Shown: one piece after another, positions 30,835 through 39,754 of the stretch
Numbering within the stretch: position 1 is the first letter of the stretch
Layout: each line of letters opens with the position of its first letter
NCBI GenBank assembly: GCA_044374195.1
Contig: JBILOY010000018.1
Span: forward strand, 1 to 46,988
Reading direction: 5' to 3'
From: CAIKZY01 sp044374195
Lineage (GTDB): Bacteria; Actinomycetota; Actinomycetes; S36-B12
DNA: 46,988 nucleotides
Notes under the pieces: model-generated
Databases searched by the model: none
What the model was told of the DNA's origin: nothing
What the model saw: only the letters and a program-made list of their open reading frames with translations
Made by a program: the position numbers and the translations under genes

Positions 30835-32829
30835 TCACCTCATGTGAACGATATGGGCAACATGCTCCCGCGGTCGCAGTTCCGCATAAGTGGTGGCATC
30901 CCAGTTCCAGACCTGGCCGGTCACCAAGTCGTGAGAGGTGAACGGCGCAGTGCGTCCGAGGGCTTCGAGATCCCAAGTGATGGTTGCGCTCTGGTCGTTG
31001 AAGGGGTCGAGGGTCACCACGACGGCGATGACATCGTCTCCATCGCGCTTGGAGTAAGCGAGAACCATCTCGTTGTCGGTGCGGTGGAAGGTGAGTGAGC
31101 GCAGATCCTGGAGTGCGGGGTGCTCTCGGCGCCAGTGGTTCAGATCAGTGAGGTAGGGCGCGAGCGTGCGACCTGCTGCTGCGGCGGCTGCCCAGTCACG
31201 CGGCCGGTACTGGTACTTCTCTGAATCGAGGTATTCCTCACTGCCCTCGCGAAGTGCAGTGCCTTCATAGAGCTCGAAGCCGCTGTAGATGCCGTAGGTC
31301 GGTGACAAGGTCGCGGCGAGGGTTGCGCGAATGGCGAACATTGCGGGCCCACCCTTCTGCAGTGACTCATGCAGGATGTCGGGAGTGTTCGTGAAGAAGT
31401 TCGGACGCATGTACGCCGAAGCGGGGCCGGCGAGTTCACGGCCATACGACTCAAGGCCGTTCTTGTCGGTGCGCCAGGTGAAGTAGGTGTAGCTCTGCTG
31501 GAAGCCAACCTCTGCAAGCGCCCGCATCATGGGCGGGCGCGTGAAAGCTTCGGCAAGGAACAGCACGTTGGGGTCGGTGTCATTGATGGCTGCGATGAGC
31601 CGCTGCCACACCCACAGGGGCTTGGTGTGCGGATTGTCGACTCGGAAGATTCGTACGCCGCGCTCGACCCAGAAGCGCACCACTCGCTCGACCTCGGCAT
31701 ATAGGCCCTCGGGGTCGTTGTCGAAGTTCAGCGGGTAGATGTCTTGGTACTTCTTCGGCGGATTCTCAGCGTAGGCGATCGTGCCGTCGGCCCGAGTGGT
31801 GAACCATTCCGGATGCGCGGCAACCCACGGATGATCGGGTGCTGCCTGGAGAGCGAGGTCGAGGGCAATCTCCATGCCGAGGTCGTTCATGGCCTTCACG
31901 AACGCATCAAAGTCGGCGAGTGTTCCGAGATCAGGATGAACGGCATCGTGACCGCCATCGATGGAGCCGATCGCCCACGGGCAACCTGGATCCAGCGGAC
32001 CAGGATTCAAGGTGTTGTTCGGGCCCTTGCGATTGATGTGACCGATCGGATGGATCGGCGGCACGTAGATAACGTCGAAACCCATGGCCGCGATCGCCGG
32101 GAGGCGCATGGCTGCCTCGTTGAATGTTCCGGAGCGCAATGGATCAGTGGACGCTCCCTCGCTGCGCGGGAAGAACTCGTACCACGAGCCGTACAGAGCT
32201 CGCCGGCGTTGCACGCGCAACGGCCAGGGGCCGCTGTCGGTCGGATACTCGCGCATCGGATTTGCCGCGATGATCGACTCGATGACCGGGTCGTGGGCTG
32301 CGGCCAGGCGATCGGCATGCGCGAAGTCGGCGTTGCGCATCGTGCTGGCGGTGCGCTGCAGGGCTTTGGCTGAGGTCTTGTCGGAAAGTGTCTGGGCGTG
32401 GGCGTCGAGAAGCAGGGCACCTTCTTCGAGTTCGAGATCGACATCGATGCCGGCCGGCACCTTGATGTCCGCGCGATGCTCCCAGGTTCCCCAGACATCG
32501 CCCCACGCACGAATGGTGAAGTGCCACAGACCCATGGAGTCGGGACGAATAGAACCCACCCATCCATCGAGACCGGTGCCGGTGGAGTGCATGCGCTCCA
32601 CCGCGGCGATCGTGCCGTCAGGGCGGGTGAGCAGCACCTCGACGCCCAGGGAATCGTGACCCTCGCGGAAGCAGGTGGCGGTGATCGGGATCAGCTCGCC
32701 GACAGCCGCGGCAGCGGGTAGGCGTCCGCCCAGCACGCTAGGGGAAATGTCGGTGATCGGGAACCTGCCGGTCAGCTCACTGGGCAGTGAGGCGGGAGCG
32801 GGGGCTGCGGGTGTCGACTTCCTGGCCAT
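30835..32829 (-). CDS. glgE: Alpha-1,4-glucan:maltose-1-phosphate maltosyltransferase
   Basis: GH13 subfamily 3 enzyme that extends alpha-1,4-glucan with maltosyl units from maltose-1-phosphate. It has 664 residues from ATG 32829; the frame is open upstream, but that stretch lacks family resemblance. An N-terminal beta-domain (~20-120) is followed by the barrel with YVPPIHPIG, FRVDNPHTKP (nucleophile Asp), FLAEAFTRP (acid/base Glu) and a C-terminal beta domain. Neither TreS nor maltokinase Pep2, the usual makers of maltose-1-phosphate, is in this window. It pairs with glgB downstream and is divergent from malQ. Confidence 0.95.
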   Translation of the reverse strand: MARKSTPAAPAPASLPSELTGRFPITDISPSVLGGRLPAAAAVGELIPITATCFREGHDSLGVEVLLTRPDGTIAAVERMHSTGTGLDGWVGSIRPDSMGLWHFTIRAWGDVWGTWEHRADIKVPAGIDVDLELEEGALLLDAHAQTLSDKTSAKALQRTASTMRNADFAHADRLAAAHDPVIESIIAANPMREYPTDSGPWPLRVQRRRALYGSWYEFFPRSEGASTDPLRSGTFNEAAMRLPAIAAMGFDVIYVPPIHPIGHINRKGPNNTLNPGPLDPGCPWAIGSIDGGHDAVHPDLGTLADFDAFVKAMNDLGMEIALDLALQAAPDHPWVAAHPEWFTTRADGTIAYAENPPKKYQDIYPLNFDNDPEGLYAEVERVVRFWVERGVRIFRVDNPHTKPLWVWQRLIAAINDTDPNVLFLAEAFTRPPMMRALAEVGFQQSYTYFTWRTDKNGLESYGRELAGPASAYMRPNFFTNTPDILHESLQKGGPAMFAIRATLAATLSPTYGIYSGFELYEGTALREGSEEYLDSEKYQYRPRDWAAAAAAGRTLAPYLTDLNHWRREHPALQDLRSLTFHRTDNEMVLAYSKRDGDDVIAVVVTLDPFNDQSATITWDLEALGRTAPFTSHDLVTGQVWNWDATTYAELRPREHVAHIVHMR

Positions 32830-32985
32830 GGTCGTGAAGGCTAGCGCTCCTGATGCCCCCTGAGACGTCAGATTCAGGCTCATGCCGCAAGAAATTGCGT
32901 GAATCTGCAAGAAGATTGCGACTCGATGTCGGAAATGCCGTAATCCAGGGGAGCGCAATCGCTTACAACCGCTAATCTTCGGGGC
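32830..32985. promoter_or_regulatory. glgE-malQ divergent intergenic region
   Basis: A 156-bp spacer that should hold promoters for both genes. On the plus strand TAATCT (32973-32978) is 7 nt from the malQ GTG, consistent with a leaderless transcript. No clear minus-strand promoter or operator palindrome was recognised. Confidence 0.4.
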
Positions 32986-34839
32986 GTGAACAGGCAAGAA
33001 CTCCTGGCCCAGGTAACCGCTTACGGGGTGGAACCGTCATATGTGGACGCCTTCCAGGTCGTCAAGGAGCTCCCGGATTCCACCCTGGAGTGGCTGGCCG
33101 GGGAGTTCGCCGGGCAGGGCCCGATGGAGCACCCGATCATTGCCACGCCTGGCCGCTGGCACCCTGAACTGCACGGGGTCGTCGAGTTCGATGACGGCCG
33201 TTACCTGCACGTCGAGGGTGCCTTGCCGCTCGACTCGGTCGGTTACCAGCATCTGCGCGAGCCCATGGGCAAGGAGCGACTCGTGCTGTGCGCACCCGAT
33301 CGCTTCAGGGTCCCACGCCGCTCCTTCGGCTGGTCTGTCCAGCTCTACGCCTCCCGCACTGCGCGTTCCTGGGGAATTGGCGACTTTGCTGATCTCGCGT
33401 CCATCGCACGCGTGGCCACTGAGACCGGCGCTGGCTTCTTGCTGATCTGCCCCGTGCATGCCGGCAATTTGGGCTCGCACCCGATGTCATCGCCGTACTC
33501 GCCCACCTCGCGCGAGTGGCTTCAGGTTCTGTACATCGCGATTGACGATGTTCCTGGCGCGGAGCTCGTCGACCTCTCGGATCTTCGCTCAGCCGGTCTT
33601 GCCCTCAACGAGGAGCGCCTGATTGATCGCAGTGCTGTATGGGCGCTGAAGTCCGAGGCGCTCATGCGCATCTGGGTCGCGATGGGTCGTGATGGCGGTT
33701 CGACCTATCGCCATTGGGTCGACAGCCAAGGCGAGGGCCTCACTCAGTTCGCGACCTTCATGGCACTTGCTGACTCGCACGGTCTGCCGTGGCAGATCTG
33801 GCCTGACGACCTGCGCCACCCGGGCTCGGAGATGGTGGCGCGCTGGGCTGCCGATCCGATCAATGCAGAGCGCATTAACTTCCATTGCTGGCTTCAGTGG
33901 CTGGCCGATCAGCAACTCGCTGAAGCCTCGAATCAAGGCATCGATCTCGTCGCAGACATCGCGGTGGGTTTCGACGGCGGCGGCGCCGATGCATGGTGCT
34001 GGCAAGACCTCCTTGTCTTCGACGCCGAGGTGGGGTGTCCGCCTGATCGCCACAATCGCGATGGTCAGCGCTGGGGCCTGCCCGCCTTCAACCCCGCAGC
34101 ACTCGTGCAGGCCGACTTCGCGCCGTTCATCGCGATGGTGCGCGCCAGTCTTCGCCACGCCAAGGCAATGCGCATCGATCACGTCATGCAGCTGTGGCGC
34201 CTCTTCTGGGTTCCGCAGTCCGGCAGCCCTTCCGCTGGTGGATACGTGAGATATCCGCACGATGCACTGCTCGCAATCTTGCGCATCGAGGCTGACCGAG
34301 CAGGCGCCTGGGTGGTCGGCGAGGACATGGGCACAGTGCCCGAGAACGTGCAGCCGATGATGGCTGACATCGACATGCTTGGCTATCGCGCTGCATGCCG
34401 TGTGCCGATCTCGATGTTCACGGTCAACACCCTTGGCGCAACCGGTACACACGATCATGCGACCATCGCGGGCATTCTCACCGGGCAAGATCCCCGTGAC
34501 ATGGTCTCGGTGGGCAAGTCCATAGATCCCGACGCCGAGGTCCAGCGCAAGCACACCCTTGCCCTCGAGGCTGGTCTGGAAGTCAAGGATGACTACACCG
34601 ACGACGAGATCGCGACAGCCGTCGTGGCTCGGTGCGCGTCAGTGGCGAACTCCGCCTCTCGAGTAGTCGTCTTCAATCTCGAGGATGTCGCTGCGGTGCG
34701 GGAGCGTCCGAATATGCCGGGCACGATCGATCAATGGCCGAACTGGCGCTGGGCACTGCCAATCGACGCTGACGAGCTACTGCGTGAGCCGCTGGCCGTC
34801 TCGATTGCAGCGACTGCGCGGGCCACGCGCCACCTCTGA
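32986..34839 (+). CDS. malQ: 4-alpha-glucanotransferase (amylomaltase)
   Basis: GH77 enzyme that moves maltosyl and longer units between alpha-1,4-glucans and releases glucose. It has 617 residues from GTG 32986, with an N-terminal helical/beta extension (about 1-110) that is common in actinobacterial MalQ. The barrel has ASRTARSWGIGDFADL, the nucleophile D398 in MRIDHVMQLWRLFWVP, and the acid/base E446 in GEDMGTVP. It is convergent with glgX across 18 bp and divergent from glgE, so all four glucan genes form one island. Confidence 0.95.
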   Translation: MNRQELLAQVTAYGVEPSYVDAFQVVKELPDSTLEWLAGEFAGQGPMEHPIIATPGRWHPELHGVVEFDDGRYLHVEGALPLDSVGYQHLREPMGKERLVLCAPDRFRVPRRSFGWSVQLYASRTARSWGIGDFADLASIARVATETGAGFLLICPVHAGNLGSHPMSSPYSPTSREWLQVLYIAIDDVPGAELVDLSDLRSAGLALNEERLIDRSAVWALKSEALMRIWVAMGRDGGSTYRHWVDSQGEGLTQFATFMALADSHGLPWQIWPDDLRHPGSEMVARWAADPINAERINFHCWLQWLADQQLAEASNQGIDLVADIAVGFDGGGADAWCWQDLLVFDAEVGCPPDRHNRDGQRWGLPAFNPAALVQADFAPFIAMVRASLRHAKAMRIDHVMQLWRLFWVPQSGSPSAGGYVRYPHDALLAILRIEADRAGAWVVGEDMGTVPENVQPMMADIDMLGYRAACRVPISMFTVNTLGATGTHDHATIAGILTGQDPRDMVSVGKSIDPDAEVQRKHTLALEAGLEVKDDYTDDEIATAVVARCASVANSASRVVVFNLEDVAAVRERPNMPGTIDQWPNWRWALPIDADELLREPLAVSIAATARATRHL

Positions 34840-34857
34840 TCGAGGCCCGCAGGGGTT

Positions 34858-36954
34858 TTAGCGAGTGATCTGGAGTAGCACGCTGCTGCGCGCTGCGACC
34901 GACAGGGCGTCACCATTGGAGAGAGGTGCGTCCACGTGCGTGGTCAGTTCGGCCGTGTCGAGAACCCGCCTGAACTCGCGCCCATAGAGCTCGCCGGGCA
35001 GTGTGAATTCGATGTCGACGGTTCCTGCATGCACGATTAACAGGAATGAGTCATCGTGCACGACTTCCTCGCCGTGAGTGTTCACATCGCCGGCGATGAA
35101 CATGCCGAGCGTGCGTGAATCAGGGGAGTGCCAGTCGTCATCGGAGACCTCAGTGCCGTCGGCCGCGATCCAGGCCAGATCCTTCGGGCCGCCTTCGTGC
35201 AGCGGACGCCCATCGAAGAAGTAGCGCTGACGGAAGGCGGCGTGCTCCGTACGAATGCGCAACAGCGTGCGCGTGAAGTCAAGAAGCTCCCTCTGCCAGG
35301 GTGCGAGATTCCAGTCGAGCCAAGAGATCTCGTTGTCCTGGCAGTACGCGTTGTTGTTTCCGTCCTGTGTTCGACCGATCTCATCGCCCGCGGTGAGCAT
35401 CGGCACGCCTGTCGACAGGAGCAGCGAGGTCATCATGTTGCGAATCTGTTGACGGCGAACCGCGTTGATCGAGGGATCGTCGCTCTCGCCTTCGACCCCG
35501 TAATTCGCCGAGCGATTGTTATCGGTGCCATCGCGATTGTGCTCACCGTTGGCCTCGTTGTGCTTGTGCTCGTAGGTGGTGAGGTCGCGCATCGGGAACC
35601 CGTCATGCGCTGTGATGAAGTTGATGGAGGCATAGGGGCGACGACCCTCGCTGGCATAAAGATCTGCTGAGCCGGTCAAGCGCCAGCCGAGCTCGCCAAT
35701 CCCGATGGCGCCGCGCCAGAAGTCACGTAGGCAGTCGCGGTACTTGTCATTCCACTCTGTCCACAGCGGGGGGAACTCACCCACCTGGTAACCGCCGGGA
35801 CCGACATCCCAGGGCTCGGCAATCAACTTCACATTTCGCAGCACAGGGTCCTGCGCGATGGTGGTCATGAAGGTGCCGAGCATGTCGACGTCGTGGAATG
35901 ACCGCGCGAGCGCTGATGCGAGATCGAATCGGAATCCGTCGACGTGCATCTCGGTCACCCAGTACCGAAGCGAGTCCATGATCATCTGAACCACATGGGG
36001 ATTGGCGGCGTTAAGCGTGTTGCCGCAACCGGTGAAGTCCATGTAGAAGCGCTTGTCTTCAGCTAGTCGGTAGTAGTCGTCGTTGTCGATTCCGCGGAAG
36101 CAAAGGGTCGGCCCCATTTGGTTGCCCTCGGCAGTGTGGTTGTAGACCACGTCGAGAATTACCTCGATGCCGGCCCCATGCAGCGCCTTCACCATGTTGC
36201 GGAATTCCTGCACTTGCTCACCGCGGGTTCCGGTCGATGCGTAGGTGGCGTGCGGGGCGAAGAATCCGATGGAGTTGTAGCCCCAGTAATTCGTGAGACC
36301 GAAGTGCGTCAGGTGCGACTCGTCGACGAAATGGTGAACGGGCAGCAACTCGATTGCCGTGATGCCCAGTGAACTCAAGTAAGTGATCGTTGCGGGGTGA
36401 CCGACGCCGGCATACGTTCCGCGGATCTCCTCCGGCACTTCGGGATTGAGCATTGTCAGGCCCTTGACGTGGGCCTCGTAGATCACCGTGTCACGCCACG
36501 GGGTGCGCGGGCGAGTAACGCCCATCCAGTCGAAGTCGTAGTCGACGACCACGCTGCGAGGCACGAAGGGCGCACTATCGACAGTGCTCATCATTAGGTC
36601 GTCAGTACCCGTGTGGGCGAACAGAGCGGAGTGGAAGATGAACTCGCCATTAATGGCCTTGGCGTACGGATCAAGCAGGAGCTTGTGGCGATTCCAGCGA
36701 AGGCCGTTCTGGGGTTCCCAGGGTCCATCGACTCGAAACCCATAGCGAGTGCCGGCCGGCAGGTGTTCGACATAGCGATGGAAGACGCCGAACACGTGCT
36801 CGGTCAAGGCAATGCGCGTTTCGACACCGGCGTCGTCGAAGGTGCACAGCTCGACGCCTGTAGCACCCGCGGCCCACAGCGCGACGTTCGCTCCACCTCG
36901 GCCGTCCGGAGTGACGCCCAGGGGGTCGGGGCGACTCGATGAAAACGCATGCAT
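34858..36954 (-). CDS. glgX: Glycogen debranching enzyme GlgX/TreX
   Basis: GH13 subfamily 11 isoamylase-type enzyme that hydrolyses alpha-1,6 branches. It has 698 residues from ATG 36954. An N-terminal CBM48-like domain (about 1-150) precedes the barrel with VYNHTAEG, nucleophile Asp in DGFRFDLASAL, Glu in IAEPWD and Asp in ITAHDGF. In TreXYZ clusters the same enzyme is called TreX; no treY or treZ is nearby, so a glycogen role beside GlgE/GlgB is preferred. Its start has no strong Shine-Dalgarno sequence. Confidence 0.95.
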   Translation of the reverse strand: MHAFSSSRPDPLGVTPDGRGGANVALWAAGATGVELCTFDDAGVETRIALTEHVFGVFHRYVEHLPAGTRYGFRVDGPWEPQNGLRWNRHKLLLDPYAKAINGEFIFHSALFAHTGTDDLMMSTVDSAPFVPRSVVVDYDFDWMGVTRPRTPWRDTVIYEAHVKGLTMLNPEVPEEIRGTYAGVGHPATITYLSSLGITAIELLPVHHFVDESHLTHFGLTNYWGYNSIGFFAPHATYASTGTRGEQVQEFRNMVKALHGAGIEVILDVVYNHTAEGNQMGPTLCFRGIDNDDYYRLAEDKRFYMDFTGCGNTLNAANPHVVQMIMDSLRYWVTEMHVDGFRFDLASALARSFHDVDMLGTFMTTIAQDPVLRNVKLIAEPWDVGPGGYQVGEFPPLWTEWNDKYRDCLRDFWRGAIGIGELGWRLTGSADLYASEGRRPYASINFITAHDGFPMRDLTTYEHKHNEANGEHNRDGTDNNRSANYGVEGESDDPSINAVRRQQIRNMMTSLLLSTGVPMLTAGDEIGRTQDGNNNAYCQDNEISWLDWNLAPWQRELLDFTRTLLRIRTEHAAFRQRYFFDGRPLHEGGPKDLAWIAADGTEVSDDDWHSPDSRTLGMFIAGDVNTHGEEVVHDDSFLLIVHAGTVDIEFTLPGELYGREFRRVLDTAELTTHVDAPLSNGDALSVAARSSVLLQITR

Positions 36955-37043
36955 GATGAGGCGAGGCTACCGTCTGGCGATTTTGACCGGCTCTATCACT
37001 AGGCTCGCGACGAGTTCACCACCTACAGGTAAAGGGAGTCACC

Positions 37044-37823
37044 ATGGGCGAGTTCGTTAGCCTCGAAGTTGCAGACGGCATCGGCACAATTCGACTTGCA
37101 CGCCCCCCGATGAATGCCCTGTCGCTGCAGGTGCAGCAGGAAATCAAGGCCTGTGCACAGGAGGCAATCGAGCGCGATGACGTCAAGGTGGTCATCGTCT
37201 ACGGCGGGGAGAAGGTCTTCGCGGCCGGCGCCGACGTCAAGGAAATGGCCGCCATGGACTATCAGCAGATGGTACTGGCCTCGGCCCCCCTCCAAGATGC
37301 CTTCACCTCCGTGGCACGCATCCCTAAACCGACCATCGCGGCCATCACCGGCTACGCGCTGGGAGGTGGATGTGAACTCTCACTGTGCTGCGACATCCGA
37401 ATTTCTGCCGAGGATGCAACCCTTGGCCAGCCGGAGATTCTGCTCGGAATCATTCCGGGTGCGGGCGGCACCCAGCGCCTCGCTCGGCTGATCGGCCCGT
37501 CGAAGACCAAGGATCTTGTCTTCACCGGGCGCTTCGTTCCGGCTGCTGAGGCCCTAGCCATGGGCTTGGTCGACAAGGTCGTCCCGGCCGCCGACGTCTA
37601 CGCCGAGGCACTCAAGCTCGCCACCAAGCTGGCCAAGGGCCCAGCACTTGCCTTGCGTGCGGCGAAGGAGGCCATCGATCGCGGCTTCGAGGTCGACCTC
37701 GTGACCGGTCTCGAGATAGAGCGGATGGCCTTCGCCTCGCTTTTCGCCACAGATGACCGCAAGATTGGAATGGACTCCTTCGTGGAGAACGGCCCGGGCA
37801 AGGCAGTTTTCACCGGTCGCTAA
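37044..37823 (+). CDS. Enoyl-CoA hydratase (crotonase family)
   Basis: Hydrates trans-2-enoyl-CoA to 3-hydroxyacyl-CoA in beta-oxidation or crotonyl-CoA metabolism. It has 259 residues. The oxyanion hole segment AAGADVKEMA and the two catalytic glutamates (ALGGGCELSL and GQPEILLGIIPGAGGTQRL) are intact, marking a true hydratase. AAAGGGAG precedes the ATG. It lies between the glucan island and the etfBA pair. Its product would be the substrate of the tandem dehydrogenase at 21,389. Chain-length preference cannot be told. Confidence 0.92.
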   Translation: MGEFVSLEVADGIGTIRLARPPMNALSLQVQQEIKACAQEAIERDDVKVVIVYGGEKVFAAGADVKEMAAMDYQQMVLASAPLQDAFTSVARIPKPTIAAITGYALGGGCELSLCCDIRISAEDATLGQPEILLGIIPGAGGTQRLARLIGPSKTKDLVFTGRFVPAAEALAMGLVDKVVPAADVYAEALKLATKLAKGPALALRAAKEAIDRGFEVDLVTGLEIERMAFASLFATDDRKIGMDSFVENGPGKAVFTGR

Positions 37824-37855
37824 GCAAGCAGTGGCAGGGATCACCCGCTGACGGA

Positions 37856-37883
37856 TTGCCGAACTGCCTGCAGGGGCTACGAT
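37856..37883 (+). promoter_or_regulatory. etfBA promoter
   Basis: TTGCCG (37856-37861) and TACGAT (37878-37883) with a 16-bp spacer form the best two-box promoter in the window. A start near 37890 leaves a leader of about 86 nt before the etfB GTG. Confidence 0.6.
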
Positions 37884-37975
37884 TATTACTTGGACGTCCA
37901 TTCATATCGGAAGTCCGACCACCCACATCGTTCTCCGCATCGCCTCGCGAGCGGAAGACATAAGGAAGGCCACCC

Positions 37976-38758
37976 GTGAAGATCGCAGTCTGCGTCAAGC
38001 AGGTCCCTGATACCTGGGCTGAGAAGAAGCTTCGTTCCGACGATTCGACGCTGGACCGCGAGTCCGCCGATGGCGTCATGAACGAACTCGACGAGTACGC
38101 AGTCGAGGAGGCGCTTCAGATCGCCGAGGCCAACAGCGGCGAGGTCACCATCGTCACGATGGGCCCCGATCGCGCTGCCGAGACCGTGCGCAAGGCCCTG
38201 AGCATGGGCGCCGACGCTGGCATTCACCTGGTTGACGACAGCCTGCACGGCTCCGATGCGATTGCCACTTCCTACGCACTTGCGAAGGTTCTGGAGGGAC
38301 GCGGTTTCGACCTCATCATCTTCGGCTCCGAGTCAACAGATGCACGCATGAGCGTCGTTCCGGCCATGGTCGCTGAGCGTATGGGCCTCGCCCAGCTCAC
38401 CTTCGCGCAGAAGGTCAACGTCGCGGGCTCCACCGTCACGATCGAGCGCGCCACCGATTACGGCTACGACACCGTCGAAGCATCGACCCCCGCGGTCATC
38501 AGCGTCGTCGAGAAGATCAACGAGCCGCGCTACCCCTCGTTCAAGGGCATCATGGCCGCGAAGAAGAAGCCGGTCGAGTCACTCGGCGCAGGCGATGCGG
38601 GCATCGACGGCGGTCAGATCGGCCTGTCGGCCGCATGGTCCGGCGTCAACGACTTCGCAGTGCGGCCCCCGAAGGCTGCCGGCACGGTCGTCACTGACGA
38701 AGCCGGCGACGGTGGCGTCAAGATCGCAGAATTCCTGTCCGCTCAGAAGTTCATTTAA
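37976..38758 (+). CDS. etfB: Electron transfer flavoprotein subunit beta
   Basis: Forms a heterodimer with EtfA, taking electrons from acyl-CoA dehydrogenases and passing them to the membrane quinone reductase. It has 260 residues. The start KIAVCVKQVPDT, the AMP-binding fold and the conserved ALAKVLEGRGFDLIIFGSES region are typical. GTG 37976 is preceded by AAGGAAGG. It is 15 bp upstream of etfA, as in most bacteria. With the crotonase and mutase genes it supports acyl-CoA oxidation capacity; the acyl-CoA dehydrogenase itself is not in the window. Confidence 0.96.
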   Translation: MKIAVCVKQVPDTWAEKKLRSDDSTLDRESADGVMNELDEYAVEEALQIAEANSGEVTIVTMGPDRAAETVRKALSMGADAGIHLVDDSLHGSDAIATSYALAKVLEGRGFDLIIFGSESTDARMSVVPAMVAERMGLAQLTFAQKVNVAGSTVTIERATDYGYDTVEASTPAVISVVEKINEPRYPSFKGIMAAKKKPVESLGAGDAGIDGGQIGLSAAWSGVNDFAVRPPKAAGTVVTDEAGDGGVKIAEFLSAQKFI

Positions 38759-38773
38759 GAAGAGGTCCCGATC

Positions 38774-39730
38774 ATGGCTGAAGTTCTCGTTCTCGTTGAG
38801 CAGCTTGACGGTGCCGTCAAGAAGGTCACCTCTGAGCTGCTGACCCTCGCGCGTTCCCTCGGCGAGCCCTCCGCTGTCTGGGTGGGTGGCGGTCTCGACG
38901 ACGCTGCTGCCGCCTCGCTCGCCGAGTTCGGTGCCGCGACCATCTACGTCGCTGATAGCGCTGACCTCAGTGAGTTCGCTGTCGCTCCCAAGGCGGAGGT
39001 GCTCGCGCAGCTTATCGCCGAGAAGAGTCCGGCCGCCGTCCTCATTGCCTCCAATGCTGAGGGCAAGGAAGTCGCCGGTCGCCTAGCAGTCAAGTCGAAC
39101 TCGGGTGTCATCACCGACGCCGTCGCCGTTGATGCCGGTTTCGTGGCTACGCAGAGTGTCTTCGGCGGCTCGACCGTCGTGCACTCCACGGTCACCAAGG
39201 GCACTCCGATCATCACCATTCGTCCGAACTCCGTTGCTCCGGAAGCCGCGGCCGGCGCTGGCACCAAGGTGGCCGTCTCCGTGACACTCAGTGATTCGGC
39301 GAAGAAGGCGAAGGTCACTGGCCGCACTGTCGCGGCGAAGGGTGGACGCCCCGAGCTCGCCGAGGCTGCCATCGTGGTTTCTGGCGGTCGCGGTGTCGGC
39401 GCAGCCGAGGGTTTCGGCGTTATCGAGTCGCTCGCTGACTCCCTGGGCGCAGCGGTCGGCGCCTCGCGCGCCGCAACCGATGCAGGCTGGTACCCGCATC
39501 AGTTCCAGGTAGGCCAGACCGGCAAGACCGTGTCACCGCAGCTGTACATCGCGAACGGCATCTCAGGCGCGATCCAGCACCGCGCGGGCATGCAGACCTC
39601 CAAGACCATCATCGTGGTCAACAAGGACGCCGAGGCGCCCATGTTCGAACTCGCTGACTATGGCGTTGTCGGAGACCTGTTTGCCGTGGTCCCGCAGCTG
39701 ACCGAAGAGATCAAGAAGCGCACCTCCTGA
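38774..39730 (+). CDS. etfA: Electron transfer flavoprotein subunit alpha
   Basis: FAD-binding partner of EtfB, 318 residues. The C-terminal FAD domain carries GASRAATDAGW, VGQTGKTVSPQLYIA, GISGAIQH and the NKD motif, all intact. The ATG is preceded by AAGAGGTC. It ends 24 bp before the cysteine desulfurase start, and the downstream promoter box lies in that gap. Confidence 0.96.
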   Translation: MAEVLVLVEQLDGAVKKVTSELLTLARSLGEPSAVWVGGGLDDAAAASLAEFGAATIYVADSADLSEFAVAPKAEVLAQLIAEKSPAAVLIASNAEGKEVAGRLAVKSNSGVITDAVAVDAGFVATQSVFGGSTVVHSTVTKGTPIITIRPNSVAPEAAAGAGTKVAVSVTLSDSAKKAKVTGRTVAAKGGRPELAEAAIVVSGGRGVGAAEGFGVIESLADSLGAAVGASRAATDAGWYPHQFQVGQTGKTVSPQLYIANGISGAIQHRAGMQTSKTIIVVNKDAEAPMFELADYGVVGDLFAVVPQLTEEIKKRTS

Positions 39731-39740
39731 TCTCGGGCAC

Positions 39741-39746
39741 TACGAT
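39741..39746 (+). promoter_or_regulatory. Candidate -10 box for leaderless cysteine desulfurase transcript
   Basis: TACGAT, the same hexamer as in the etfBA promoter, lies 8 nt before GTG 39755 with no Shine-Dalgarno sequence. No good -35 is visible. Confidence 0.45.
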
Positions 39747-39754
39747 TGGGTGTT

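Noticed and set aside
34840..34857. Terminator between convergent malQ and glgX
   Set aside because: Only a 3-bp stem can be drawn, and the TTTT run alone is not enough.
36983..37005. Promoter TTGACC ... TAGGCT before the crotonase gene
   Set aside because: The spacer would be only 11 bp, too short for a standard sigma factor.
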